A stretch of DNA of 64,000 bases. It comes from Peribacillus frigoritolerans (GTDB lineage Bacteria > Bacillota > Bacilli > Bacillales > Bacillaceae). Both the position numbers and the translations under genes were made by a program. The DNA is taken from positions 310,001 through 374,000 of the forward strand of contig NZ_SMZY01000002.1 of the NCBI RefSeq assembly GCF_004358755.1. The letters run 5' to 3'. Of this stretch, positions 50,927-59,455 are shown piece after piece; positions within the stretch are counted from its first letter, which is position 1; every line of letters starts with the position of its first letter. The notes beneath the pieces were generated by a model. It ran no database searches. It worked only from the letters and a program-made list of their open reading frames with translations, and had not been told where the DNA came from.

Positions 50927-51551
50927 CACTAATTTTATATGGATAAACAGGATGGCTGTACTCAAACTCTGCCTTATCCCCGACTTCAAGAACTATCGGA
51001 TGAATCTCTGAACCTCTTTGTGTCGGATACCAATGCCTTCCTTCTTTCACCACCACGAGAGAACCGTCAACATTCCCGTGAAAAGAGAACAAATCAGATT
51101 CACACTCAAACTGATTCGCCAAAAAAGCCAAGCTCCTCCGCATTTGTTCAACGTTGTCACACGGCAGCCCGACTTCCACGATGTCCTGCCATTCTAATAG
51201 ATGATCCGGGACCTCATCCTTCCTTTCAAGCATTTCAAGCACATTGCCTTCCGGATCATGAAAGTACGCCTGCTTTCCTTTCCAGTACAAGCTCACTTCC
51301 CCTTCTTCGGAAGGGAGCAGAAGACTCTCCAATTCCTGAAACATGACATCAAAAAAAGGTTCATTCGTTCTAAAACATAAATGATAATAGGACCGATTCT
51401 CTCCTTTAAGAAAGGTTAATCTGCTTAAACCAGCTTTTACAGTAAAACGATCCCTTTTTTCATCTATCAATCTCATTTTCAGAATATCCGAGTAAAATGT
51501 TTTCATTTCTTCAAGATGTTTGCACTCTAATATGACATGCACAAATTTCAT
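50910..51551 (-). CDS. VOC-superfamily (glyoxalase/extradiol dioxygenase-like) protein
   Basis: 213 residues with a first vicinal-oxygen-chelate module (about 1-115: FVHVILECKHLEEMKTFYSD, YYHLCFRTNEPF, AYFHDPEGNVLEML) and a weaker second module (WQDIVEVGLPCDNVEQM onward). Metal ligands typical of the fold, H6, H58-like and E109-like, are present in the first half. The exact reaction cannot be predicted. The second ATG (51551) sits 8 nt after GGAG and is preferred to the ATG two codons earlier. Confidence 0.72.
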   Translation of the reverse strand: MKFVHVILECKHLEEMKTFYSDILKMRLIDEKRDRFTVKAGLSRLTFLKGENRSYYHLCFRTNEPFFDVMFQELESLLLPSEEGEVSLYWKGKQAYFHDPEGNVLEMLERKDEVPDHLLEWQDIVEVGLPCDNVEQMRRSLAFLANQFECESDLFSFHGNVDGSLVVVKEGRHWYPTQRGSEIHPIVLEVGDKAEFEYSHPVYPYKISAKKEC

Positions 51552-51644
51552 TTTCATTTCTCCTTTCTTTTCTTCATTTTAAAAGAAGAGCCATGATTTG
51601 AATTCAGTCTTTGTACGGATCATTTATCCATCTTACCTACGAAA

Positions 51645-51676
51645 AAAACCGCCAGCATATGCTGACGGCATTTTCC
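51645..51676 (-). terminator. Terminator of the M3 peptidase gene
   Basis: CCG-CAGCATATGCTG-CGG stem followed by T7 on the minus strand. Confidence 0.82.
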
Positions 51677-51677
51677 A

Positions 51678-53372
51678 TTATAGGTTTTTGTCATCCACGT
51701 TCTCAAGCCACTCTCGAATGTCGCCTGTGACAGATTGCACACATCCATCTTCGAAAGGTGAGATCAGGTTTGCAGTCTTTACTAATTCAAGGAAAGACTG
51801 GCTTCCCCCCTGTTTGCACAGGTGCAGATAATCTGCCCATGCCTGTTCTTTATTTTCATGCATCTTTTTCCAGAACTGCAGGGCACAAATTTGAGCGAGT
51901 GTGTAGTCAATATAATAGAAGGGAGAATTAAAGATATGTCCCTGACGCTGCCAGAATCCGCCTTCTTCCAGGAACTCGTTATCCTCGTAATTGCGGTGAG
52001 GCAAGTATTTCCGTTCAATCTCTCTCCATGCCTGTTTCCGTTCCTTCGGTGTGGCCTCAGGATTTTCATAGATGAAATGCTGGAACTCATCGACCGTTAC
52101 GCCATACGGCAAGAATAAAAGTGCACCGCTTAAATGGCTGAATTTATATTTCTCTGCATCTTCCTTAAAGAAAGTGTCCATCCACGGCCAAGTGAAAAAT
52201 TCCATGCTCATAGAATGAATTTCACACGCTTCATGCGTCGGGAAATGGTATTCAGACAAATTAAAATGACGGCTCATATATACTTGGAATGCATGTCCTG
52301 CTTCATGCGTCAAAACATCTATATCCCCGCTTGTTCCGTTGAAATTTGCGAAGATATAAGGCGCTTTATAATTCTCAATATATGTGCAGTATCCTCCGCC
52401 TGCCTTTCCTTTTTGAGCAAGCAGATCCATAAGGTTCCGTTCAATCAGGAAATCAAAGAACTCATTTGTTTCAGGAGACAGATCTTCGTACATCTTTTTC
52501 CCGTTTTCGATAATCCACTCTGCATCTCCTTTAGGAGTAGCATTTCCAGTTGTAAATTGAAGCTTCTCATCCGGGAAAGCAAGAGTATCAAGTCCTAAGC
52601 GTTCCTGCTGGCGTTCTCTTAATCTAGTTGCCATCGGAACAATGTGTTCTTTAATCTGATCACGGAAGTTCTTCGCCATGGCTGCATCAAAATCAATGCG
52701 CTGCATTCTTTCATAGCCAAGCTCTACAAAATTCGCAAAGCCTAATTTCTTTGCAATGAGTGTCCGGACTTTTACGAGCTTGTCAAAAATCTCATCCAGC
52801 TTTTCTCCATTTTCAGCATAAAAGCCGAAGTATGCATCAGATGCACGTTTTCTTGTGTCGCGCTCTTTAGATTCCAGCAGCGGTTCAAGCTGGGCAAGTG
52901 TGTACTCTTTTCCATCAAACTCAATTTTTGCGGAGGCAACAAGCTTCGTATATTCTGATGCAAGTTTGTTTTCTTTCTGCAAATCTTCAAGCACTTCAGG
53001 AGAGAACGTTTTCAGCTGTGCATCAGCAAGCGCAAAAAGCTGTTTTCCGTATTTCGCTTCCAATTCATTGCGGAAGTTTGAGCTGACAAGCGCTTTGTAA
53101 AACTCGGTATCCATTGCTTTGAAATGCGGTTCAAATTCGTCAAGATAGTCCTGTTCTTCTTTGTAAAACTCATCATTTGTATCAATCGTATGGCGGATGT
53201 AGCAGAGATTGAAGGCTGTTGAAAGATTGCCGCGGATGACATTCAGCTGATCAAGCGCCTCTTCCTGCTTTTCTAAGCTATCTGCCTGCTTAAATAATTC
53301 AAGCGCCTCATGAAATGCTGCTTCAACCTCTTCCTTAACAGGTCTTTTGTATTCGTATTCCTGAAATTTCAT
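51678..53372 (-). CDS. M3-family oligoendopeptidase (PepF-type)
   Basis: 564 residues of cytosolic zinc peptidase. The zinc motif is HEAGH in VLTHEAGHAFQVYMSRHF, and the third ligand lies in HEACEIHSMSMEFF 25-30 residues later. The N-terminal helical half encloses the channel that limits substrates to short peptides. Length and wording fit the M3 oligoendopeptidase group distinct from B. subtilis PepF (YjbG). ATG at 53372 follows GTGGGG. It is divergent from motA. Confidence 0.88.
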   Translation of the reverse strand: MKFQEYEYKRPVKEEVEAAFHEALELFKQADSLEKQEEALDQLNVIRGNLSTAFNLCYIRHTIDTNDEFYKEEQDYLDEFEPHFKAMDTEFYKALVSSNFRNELEAKYGKQLFALADAQLKTFSPEVLEDLQKENKLASEYTKLVASAKIEFDGKEYTLAQLEPLLESKERDTRKRASDAYFGFYAENGEKLDEIFDKLVKVRTLIAKKLGFANFVELGYERMQRIDFDAAMAKNFRDQIKEHIVPMATRLRERQQERLGLDTLAFPDEKLQFTTGNATPKGDAEWIIENGKKMYEDLSPETNEFFDFLIERNLMDLLAQKGKAGGGYCTYIENYKAPYIFANFNGTSGDIDVLTHEAGHAFQVYMSRHFNLSEYHFPTHEACEIHSMSMEFFTWPWMDTFFKEDAEKYKFSHLSGALLFLPYGVTVDEFQHFIYENPEATPKERKQAWREIERKYLPHRNYEDNEFLEEGGFWQRQGHIFNSPFYYIDYTLAQICALQFWKKMHENKEQAWADYLHLCKQGGSQSFLELVKTANLISPFEDGCVQSVTGDIREWLENVDDKNL

Positions 53373-53467
53373 ATGTATTTCCCCACTTTCTTAAAAAAAT
53401 GACTTGCCCCTCCTCTTTATTCGAGAAAAAAGTCCTGATTCCTCTCTTTCTCTTTTCATTCTGCTCT

Positions 53468-53493
53468 TAAAGTTCATAAAAAGATGACGATAT
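53468..53493 (+). promoter_or_regulatory. SigD promoter of motAB
   Basis: TAAA (53468-53471), 14 nt, GACGATAT (53486-53493); consensus TAAA-N15-GCCGATAT. About 43 bp upstream of motA. Confidence 0.78.
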
Positions 53494-53535
53494 AAACAGT
53501 AACAAAACGTAACGAAAGAAAGATTTGGTGAGAGT

Positions 53536-54327
53536 ATGGATAAAACGTCGCTTATTGGATTAATTTTAGGCCTTGTTGCCGTTGGTGTCGGCATGTTTAT
53601 GAAGGGTGTAAGCCCTGCTGTTTTATTAAATCCGGCTGCTTTGCTGATTATAATTGCGGGTACCATTGCAACAGTAGTTACCGCATTTCCCACAAGCGAG
53701 ATTAAAAGAGTGCCAAAGCTGTTCGGCGTCATTTTTAAAGAACAGCAATCACACAGCATACAGGAACTGATTCCGATGTTTTCCGAATGGGCTCAGGTTG
53801 CTAGAAAAGAAGGACTGCTTGCTCTTGAAGCGAAGATTTCAGATGTTGAAGATCCTTTTTTAAAGAACGGGCTGAGCATGGCTGTTGACGGACAAAACGC
53901 TGAATTTATCCGCGATGTCATGACGGAAGAAATAGATGCCATGGAAGAACGCCATTTAGCTGGCGCCTCTATCTTTTCACAGGCGGGCACGTACGCTCCT
54001 ACTCTTGGGGTACTTGGAGCAGTAGTCGGATTAATCGCCGCTCTTTCCCATATGGATAATACGGATGAATTAGGAAAAGCAATTGGAGCCGCCTTTGTGG
54101 CAACGCTTATGGGGATTTTTACCGGTTATGTCCTTTGGCACCCTTTTGCAAATAAACTCAAAAGAAAGTCGAAGCAGGAAGCAAAAGTAAAATACGTCAT
54201 GATCGAAGGAGTGTTATCCGTACTAGAAGGGCAAGCTCCAAAAGCGATTGAACAAAAGCTTGCCACCTATCTTCCGGCACACGAAAGAAAACAGCTTTTC
54301 GCGGAAGGAGAGAGTCTGGATGGCTAG
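53536..54327 (+). CDS. motA: Flagellar stator protein MotA
   Basis: 263 residues with four helices (about 5-22, 32-52, 150-170, 180-200). The cytoplasmic loop carries the charged residues that contact FliG (landmark RKEGLLALEAKI). The family motif GTYAPTLGVLGAVVGLIAAL covers helix three. MotA5-MotB2 conducts protons to power the flagellum. Its last codons overlap motB. Confidence 0.95.
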   Translation: MDKTSLIGLILGLVAVGVGMFMKGVSPAVLLNPAALLIIIAGTIATVVTAFPTSEIKRVPKLFGVIFKEQQSHSIQELIPMFSEWAQVARKEGLLALEAKISDVEDPFLKNGLSMAVDGQNAEFIRDVMTEEIDAMEERHLAGASIFSQAGTYAPTLGVLGAVVGLIAALSHMDNTDELGKAIGAAFVATLMGIFTGYVLWHPFANKLKRKSKQEAKVKYVMIEGVLSVLEGQAPKAIEQKLATYLPAHERKQLFAEGESLDG

Positions 54328-55075
54328 AAAGAAAAAAAAGAAACATGAGGAAGAGCATGTTGATGAATCCTGGCTTTTGCCCTACGCCGATTTATTGACG
54401 CTATTGCTTGCCCTCTTCATTGTCCTCTTTGCCATGAGTTCAGTAGACGCCCAGAAATTCCAAATGCTTGCCCGGGCTTTCAACAGCACATTTACAGGCG
54501 GAACCGGCGTCCTTGAATACCCAAGTCCAACCCCTGACGGTGAAATGGAAAAACTTGATCAGGAAAAAGAAAAGAATCCGGACAAAGAAAAACAGGAAAC
54601 TCTTGAGCAGGAGAAATTAAAAGAAATTCAACAAAAAGTGAATGCCTACATAGCGGCAAACAGTCTTGAAATGAAATTAAAGACCACGCTGACAGATGAA
54701 GGACTTCTGATTACCATTTTAAATGATATCTTTTTTGACTCAGGCAATTCTGACATCCGCAAAAAAGATGAACAGCTGGCGAAGGAAATTTCAAAACTTC
54801 TGATCATGAATCCCCCGCGGAATATCATCGTCAGCGGCCATACAGACAACGTGCCGATCCAAAACGCGGAATATGAATCCAACTGGCACTTAAGCGTGAT
54901 GCGCGCTGTCAACTTCATGAAGCTTTTGCTTGAAAATGAAAAGCTTGATCCAAGAGCATTCTCTGCAAAAGGATTTGGTGAGTACAATCCAGTTGCAGAC
55001 AACAAGACGAAAGAAGGCCAGCAGAAAAACCGCCGCGTTGAGATTTTGATTCTTCCGATTGAACAGAACCAGTGA
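54320..55075 (+). CDS. motB: Flagellar stator protein MotB
   Basis: 251 residues starting at 54320 inside the motA end (8-bp overlap). The basic tail MARKKKKKHEEEH precedes the single helix SWLLPYADLLTLLLALFIVL with the essential proton-binding D24. After a charged plug/linker comes the OmpA-like peptidoglycan-binding domain (about 135-245: IIVSGHTDNVPIQNAEYESN, NRRVEILI). Asp24 in PYADLL indicates a proton-type rather than sodium-type (MotS) stator. Confidence 0.95.
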   Translation: MARKKKKKHEEEHVDESWLLPYADLLTLLLALFIVLFAMSSVDAQKFQMLARAFNSTFTGGTGVLEYPSPTPDGEMEKLDQEKEKNPDKEKQETLEQEKLKEIQQKVNAYIAANSLEMKLKTTLTDEGLLITILNDIFFDSGNSDIRKKDEQLAKEISKLLIMNPPRNIIVSGHTDNVPIQNAEYESNWHLSVMRAVNFMKLLLENEKLDPRAFSAKGFGEYNPVADNKTKEGQQKNRRVEILILPIEQNQ

Positions 55076-55103
55076 AAAGTGTCCGTTAGAGGACGCTTTT
55101 TTT
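55076..55103 (+). terminator. Terminator after motB
   Basis: AAAG-GTCC/GGAC-CTTT hairpin followed by T7. Confidence 0.78.
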
Positions 55104-55159
55104 GTTTGCTTAATTAAGTGTAATTGCCGGTGAGCAACCCAATTAAACGGGGTTTTGTA

Positions 55160-55545
55160 TCCCCATTTTCCAGAATTGAACCGAATTGTGGATTCATACA
55201 GGGGTTTTGATTCCTTTTTTTCAAGTGGAATCATATGGGGGCTCCGTTTCCCCTTTTTCCAGAATGGAATCGAATTGTGGAATCATACAGGGGCTTTGTT
55301 TCCTCTTTTTCCAGAATTGAACCGAATTGTGGAATCATATGGGGGCTCTGTTTCCCCTTTTTCCAGAATGGAATCGAATTGTGGAATCATACAGGGGCTT
55401 TGTTTCCTCTTTTTCCAGAATTGTTCCGAATTATGGAATCATATGGGGGCTCTGTTTCCCCTTTTTCCAGAATGGAATCGAATTGTGGAATCATACAGGG
55501 GCTTTGTTTCCTCTTTTTCCAGAATGGAACCGAATTGTGGAATCA
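55160..55545. repeat. Second 52-bp tandem array, alternating unit types
   Basis: Copies of GAATTGTGGAATCATA begin at 55183, 55272, 55324, 55376, 55428 (as GAATTATGG), 55480 and 55532, 52 bp apart except for a 15-bp deletion in the second unit. Two variants alternate: CATACAGGGGCTTTGTTTCC...CAGAATTGAACC and CATATGGGGGCTCTGTTTCC...CAGAATGGAATC, so the real amplified unit is a 104-bp dimer. The period is not a multiple of three, and open frames here are by-products. Sequence unrelated to the array upstream of clpE. Confidence 0.88.
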
Positions 55546-55555
55546 AAAAGAACAG

Positions 55556-55602
55556 AAAAAAGCAGCACGGAAAACTGGTCGTTTTTCTGTGCTGCTTTCA
55601 TT
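55556..55602. terminator. Terminator of mhqR
   Basis: AAAGCAGCAC/GTGCTGCTTT stem, 3' of the repeat array, on both strands flanked by T-rich tracts. Confidence 0.85.
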
Positions 55603-55625
55603 TTAAAAACTTATCGGACAGTCTC

Positions 55626-56075
55626 TCAATCCTGAAGATCCCGGGCATGATAGCCGACCTTTTTGATTAAATCAATGACAGTCTGCTTTTCTTCTGATGT
55701 GAGGACGCCGACAATTTCGTCTAAGCGCTCTTGATGCGATGGGAAAATACTCTCGATCAGCTGCTTTCCTTTATCCGTTATTTGGGCAAAGGTAACTCGG
55801 CGGTCTTTGTCACATGCTTTTCGGACCAAGAGTCCTTTTTGTTCAAGCTTGTCGACCACATATGTGATGCTCCCGCTTGCTAAAAGAATCTTCCCGCCGA
55901 TTTGCTGCAGGGGCTGTTCTCCCTTATGATAAAGAAGCTCAAGAACGGCAAATTCAGTCGGATTGAGCCCGAAGCTTGAGATGTGCTTGTTTACTTGATC
56001 ATTAATCGCGCGGTGCGCACGGGATAAAACAATAAATAATTTTAACGATTGTTCAATTTGCTGTTGATCTTTCAT
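55626..56075 (-). CDS. mhqR: MarR-family repressor MhqR
   Basis: 149 residues with a winged helix (about 35-100: LNPTEFAVLELLYHKGEQPL, GSITYVVDKLEQKGLL, DKDRRVTFAQITDKG). The wording is close to B. subtilis MhqR (YkvE), which represses hydroquinone/quinone detoxification genes. A palindrome like the MhqR operator lies 26 bp before the start, suggesting autoregulation. ATG at 56075 is preferred (9 nt after AAGGA). In B. subtilis it neighbours kinD, as here apart from an inserted nucleotidase gene. Confidence 0.85.
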   Translation of the reverse strand: MKDQQQIEQSLKLFIVLSRAHRAINDQVNKHISSFGLNPTEFAVLELLYHKGEQPLQQIGGKILLASGSITYVVDKLEQKGLLVRKACDKDRRVTFAQITDKGKQLIESIFPSHQERLDEIVGVLTSEEKQTVIDLIKKVGYHARDLQD

Positions 56076-56100
56076 TTTCATCAATCCTTCGATAACTAAA

Positions 56101-56118
56101 TATCTTGAATTCTAAATA
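56101..56118. promoter_or_regulatory. MhqR-type operator
   Basis: TATCTTGAATTCTAAATA, an imperfect palindrome centred on GAATTC, close to the known MhqR site TATCTcgaAtTCgAGATA. Placed just upstream of mhqR. Confidence 0.65.
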
Positions 56119-56165
56119 ATAATGATACAAAATGGATGCTGAAATGTCAATATGACCAATGAATC

Positions 56166-57722
56166 TTATGAGCATATGACCTTCCAATTCGGATTTAGAG
56201 ATGCTTGTACTACTTTTTTCTCCAGTAAATAGTTCGCGATCAGCTCAGACATATCAACAGGTACTTCTTTGATGACTCTTTTTCCTTTAAACATGGTGTA
56301 TTCTCCTCCGCCTGAGGCCCGGTAGTTATTCATCACTACGTCATAGTCGCCCTCAAGATCAAGCGGTTTCCCATTTTTCAGAAGAACCACGGTCCGTTTG
56401 CCGATTGGTTTTGAGACATCAAGTATGTACTCAATTCCGTCCCACATGTCATAGTTATAATGCTGGGGCTTCGGGTCCTGAAACTTCGGATTCACAATGA
56501 CTGCGCCGTCCTCCCCGCACATAAAGTATGAAGCTGAACGTTCAAGTGCCGCTTTAATATCGCTTCCTTTTAAACGAAGGACCTTTAATGTGTTTGGGTA
56601 GATATAGTTTGATACAATATCCCGCATGGTCGGGTTTTCAGGAAAGCCTCTTGATGCATTGTCAAAAAGAGCCGTGTTTGAGATATCAGTACCTGCTGCA
56701 TCCATTTGTACCTTATTAATAAATTCAATAAAAGCTGTTTTCTCCATCCGGGCAGCGAAAGGGTCTTTAATCTGCATATTCCCTGTGATTTTTCCAATTG
56801 GCTGATCCAGCCACTTTTGTGTTTCTTTTTCGAAAGGCTGAATCAGCTCAACGATACTCTGATCAGTTTCAATCAAGCTCAGGTCTACAAGCTCTGGCTT
56901 TTTCGATTTAATACAAACTCCGTTGTTATCAATTTCAAAGGTTACGTCAATCTTCCCGGCAAATCGCCCATTAAACCCAGGCTGTATAACTGTTACTCCA
57001 TTTAATTCCCCAGAAATGGACCGGTGCTGATGTCCGGTGAGCAGCACATCTATCCCATCAATCTCATGGCAAAACTGATAAGCCTGATTTTCGCCGGTCA
57101 GTGCTTCTGTCGGCTCTCCAGTTTCAAGATTTCGTTCAAAACCGCCATGGTATGAGACAATCAGCAGGTCAGGCAGCTCATTCTTTCTTATGTAATTGGT
57201 CCAATACTTGGCTGATTCGAAGGCATCGTGAAAGGAAAGCTTTTCAATATGCTTCGGGTCCTCCCAGTTCGGGATATAATGGGTTGTTACCCCAAGCACT
57301 GCGACCTTTACGCCGCTGTATCTTTTCACTATATATGGTTTGCCGAATAGAGGCTCGCCGTTTTCTAAGATATTAGCTGACAGCCATGGGAATTCAGATT
57401 GCCCGGCAGCTTTTTTAAAAAAATCACTGCTGTAATTGAACTCATGATTGCCGATTACTGCCGCATCATATCGGGCCGCATTCATTGCTGCAATGACAGG
57501 ATTCTGCTGATCTGGAGCTTTTTTTGCATAATAATACGTAAGCGGGGTTCCCTGGATGCAATCTCCATTATCAATGAGAAGGACGTTTTCACATTCGGTT
57601 CTCTCTTTGTTAATGATGGTTGAAATTTTTGCAAGACCCAGGCATTCTTCCTCGTTTGTACTGTAAACAAGCGGAAGAATATGACCATGTAAATCACTTG
57701 TCTGCAAGATCGTCAATCTCAC
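56166..57722 (-). CDS. Metallophosphatase/5'-nucleotidase family protein
   Basis: About 518 residues. The calcineurin-like phosphatase domain (1-250) has LQTSDLHGHILP (metal Asp and His), DNGDCIQGTP, GNHEFNYSSDFF, SYHGGFERN and LTGHQHRSI. The 5'-nucleotidase C-terminal domain follows (about 300-500: NALFDN-like ISNTALFDNASRGF, ASYFMCGEDGAV, NNYRASGGGEYTMF). There is no signal peptide, as in B. subtilis YunD, so it is probably cytosolic. The start is unclear: the GTG at 57722 begins the first strand but lies 15 nt after GGGAGGGG; an ATA at the ideal spacing (57731) is the alternative. Confidence 0.78.
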   Translation of the reverse strand: MRLTILQTSDLHGHILPLVYSTNEEECLGLAKISTIINKERTECENVLLIDNGDCIQGTPLTYYYAKKAPDQQNPVIAAMNAARYDAAVIGNHEFNYSSDFFKKAAGQSEFPWLSANILENGEPLFGKPYIVKRYSGVKVAVLGVTTHYIPNWEDPKHIEKLSFHDAFESAKYWTNYIRKNELPDLLIVSYHGGFERNLETGEPTEALTGENQAYQFCHEIDGIDVLLTGHQHRSISGELNGVTVIQPGFNGRFAGKIDVTFEIDNNGVCIKSKKPELVDLSLIETDQSIVELIQPFEKETQKWLDQPIGKITGNMQIKDPFAARMEKTAFIEFINKVQMDAAGTDISNTALFDNASRGFPENPTMRDIVSNYIYPNTLKVLRLKGSDIKAALERSASYFMCGEDGAVIVNPKFQDPKPQHYNYDMWDGIEYILDVSKPIGKRTVVLLKNGKPLDLEGDYDVVMNNYRASGGGEYTMFKGKRVIKEVPVDMSELIANYLLEKKVVQASLNPNWKVICS

Positions 57723-57909
57723 TGTTTCTATGAGAAACCCCTCCCTTTTCTTTCCATCATACCTAACTTTCAGGTTCTCTACAATAGAAGAAAATAGGTT
57801 TAATGGCAAAGCGTTTTCTTTCCTTCTCTCCTAGTACATTCCAATTAAATGGTTTATAATTCGTATAGTATGCTCATAACCGGGCAATCTCTTATTTGGG
57901 GCGATAACT

Positions 57910-59415
57910 TTGCTGAAAGATCCTAATAGATTTAAAAAAGCATCGATCTACTTTATGATCGTGCTGATTCCATCCTTATTTATCAATACATTCATTTATT
58001 ATTACCAAAAAGATAAAATCATGGACTCCCATCGCTCTGAAGCAGCTTTTATGATCAACGTTCATAAAAATCAGATTGATAGTTTGATTCAGGATACCAA
58101 AGCAAGACTGGAATCAATGGCGCTTGTTCTTGAAGAAGAAACGGACATGGATAAAATTCAGCGTGTGCTGACACAGGCTCATGATCAGGAGCCCCGTTTT
58201 TCAGGTCTTTATTTTGCCCATGAAAATGGCGACATTTCAGCAGGTTCCTCGCAATTGAGGAAAACCGTCAACCTAAAGCACCGCGCTTTTTTTAAGAGTG
58301 CTCTGGCCACAAAACAATCGACAGTATCAGATGCCTACTTCGGAAATATTACAGGTGATTATATCGTTTCGATTTGCACACCGATTTTAGATGAGAATGG
58401 CGAAGTGGCGAACTTATTAGTCGCAGCGCTAAAAGTAGATTATCTGCAGAATATCATCAACGTCATCAGTCCGAGACTGAATATTAAAGTAGTAGATGAC
58501 AGCAATCAAGTTCTATTTGCGACCAGTAACGAAAATGAAGCATCCAAAATTGAGCCGGTGCGGGTTTACCTTGATCAGATTTCCTGGAGGCTTGAGGGAA
58601 CGCCAGATTCGGAGATGAGCCGAGATCATGTAAAAGACATCATGATTTACATGCTGATCACGTTCGGAATTTTAAACATCATTTTTATTCTCATTCAAAA
58701 TTTCCTTTTAAAAAGAAAAGCTCAGATTGAACAAAGTCAAATGGATGCTCAAAAAGTGGAACTTGTCGGAATGTTGGCAGCAAGCACTGCCCACGAAATA
58801 AGAAATCCGCTGACAGGTGTAAAAGGGTTTATTCAGCTTTTGCAGGAAAAATACCAGGACTCTGAAGATCAATTTTATTTCTCTGTCATCGATAAAGAGA
58901 TTCAGCGCATCAATGAAATTGTCAGCGAGTTTTTAGTGCTTGGAAAACCGACTGCGCATCACCACGCCGACCACGATCTAAATGCGATTGTGCTGGAACT
59001 ATCCCCTCTTCTCGGGTCAGAAGCCAACCTTTATAATGCAGAAATGGATATCCGGTTATATAAAGAACCCCTGTTCATCAATTGCACCAAGGATCATATT
59101 AAACAGGTGCTGCTGAATTTAGCAAAAAATTCATTAGAAGCAATCGAAAAAAATGAAGGCAAATTAACCATTGAAGTGCAAAAACAGGGTGATTTCGCGG
59201 TGATTAAAGTAACCGACACCGGAAAAGGCATACCAGAGGATGTCATCTCAAAAATCTTTCACCCCTTCTTTACTATGAAAGATACCGGTACAGGCCTTGG
59301 ACTAGTTGTGTGCAAGCGCATCATCTCCATGTACAAAGGGACAATTGCCATTGACAGTGAATTAAATAAAGGGACAGAAGTGACTATTACTCTTCCATTA
59401 TCCGAAAAAGAGTGA
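57910..59415 (+). CDS. kinD: Sporulation-type sensor histidine kinase KinD
   Basis: 501 residues. Helix 1 (about 11-31) is followed by an extracellular dCACHE sensor (about 35-245: SGLYFAHENGDISAGS, SDAYFGNITGDYIVSI), helix 2 (about 246-268) and the cytosolic kinase core. The phospho-acceptor His lies in STAHEIRNPLTGVKGF. The N-box is NLAKNSLEAIEKN, and the G1/G2 boxes are TDTGKGIPED and GTGLGLVVCKRI. Architecture, length and position match KinD (YkvD), which feeds the Spo0F-Spo0B-Spo0A relay in response to matrix and exudate signals. TTG start at 57910 after GGGGCGA. Confidence 0.83.
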   Translation: MLKDPNRFKKASIYFMIVLIPSLFINTFIYYYQKDKIMDSHRSEAAFMINVHKNQIDSLIQDTKARLESMALVLEEETDMDKIQRVLTQAHDQEPRFSGLYFAHENGDISAGSSQLRKTVNLKHRAFFKSALATKQSTVSDAYFGNITGDYIVSICTPILDENGEVANLLVAALKVDYLQNIINVISPRLNIKVVDDSNQVLFATSNENEASKIEPVRVYLDQISWRLEGTPDSEMSRDHVKDIMIYMLITFGILNIIFILIQNFLLKRKAQIEQSQMDAQKVELVGMLAASTAHEIRNPLTGVKGFIQLLQEKYQDSEDQFYFSVIDKEIQRINEIVSEFLVLGKPTAHHHADHDLNAIVLELSPLLGSEANLYNAEMDIRLYKEPLFINCTKDHIKQVLLNLAKNSLEAIEKNEGKLTIEVQKQGDFAVIKVTDTGKGIPEDVISKIFHPFFTMKDTGTGLGLVVCKRIISMYKGTIAIDSELNKGTEVTITLPLSEKE

Positions 59416-59440
59416 AAAGCATCTGCTTTTCACTCTTTTT
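59410..59440. terminator. Bidirectional terminator after kinD
   Basis: AGAGTGAAAAGC/GCTTTTCACTCT stem with ATCT loop and T5. Confidence 0.88.
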
Positions 59441-59455
59441 GTTCATATGTAAACC

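Noticed and set aside
55155-55670. Repeat-encoded protein between motB and mhqR
   Set aside because: Three overlapping frames encode variants of the same words because the period is not a multiple of three; it also overlaps the mhqR terminator.
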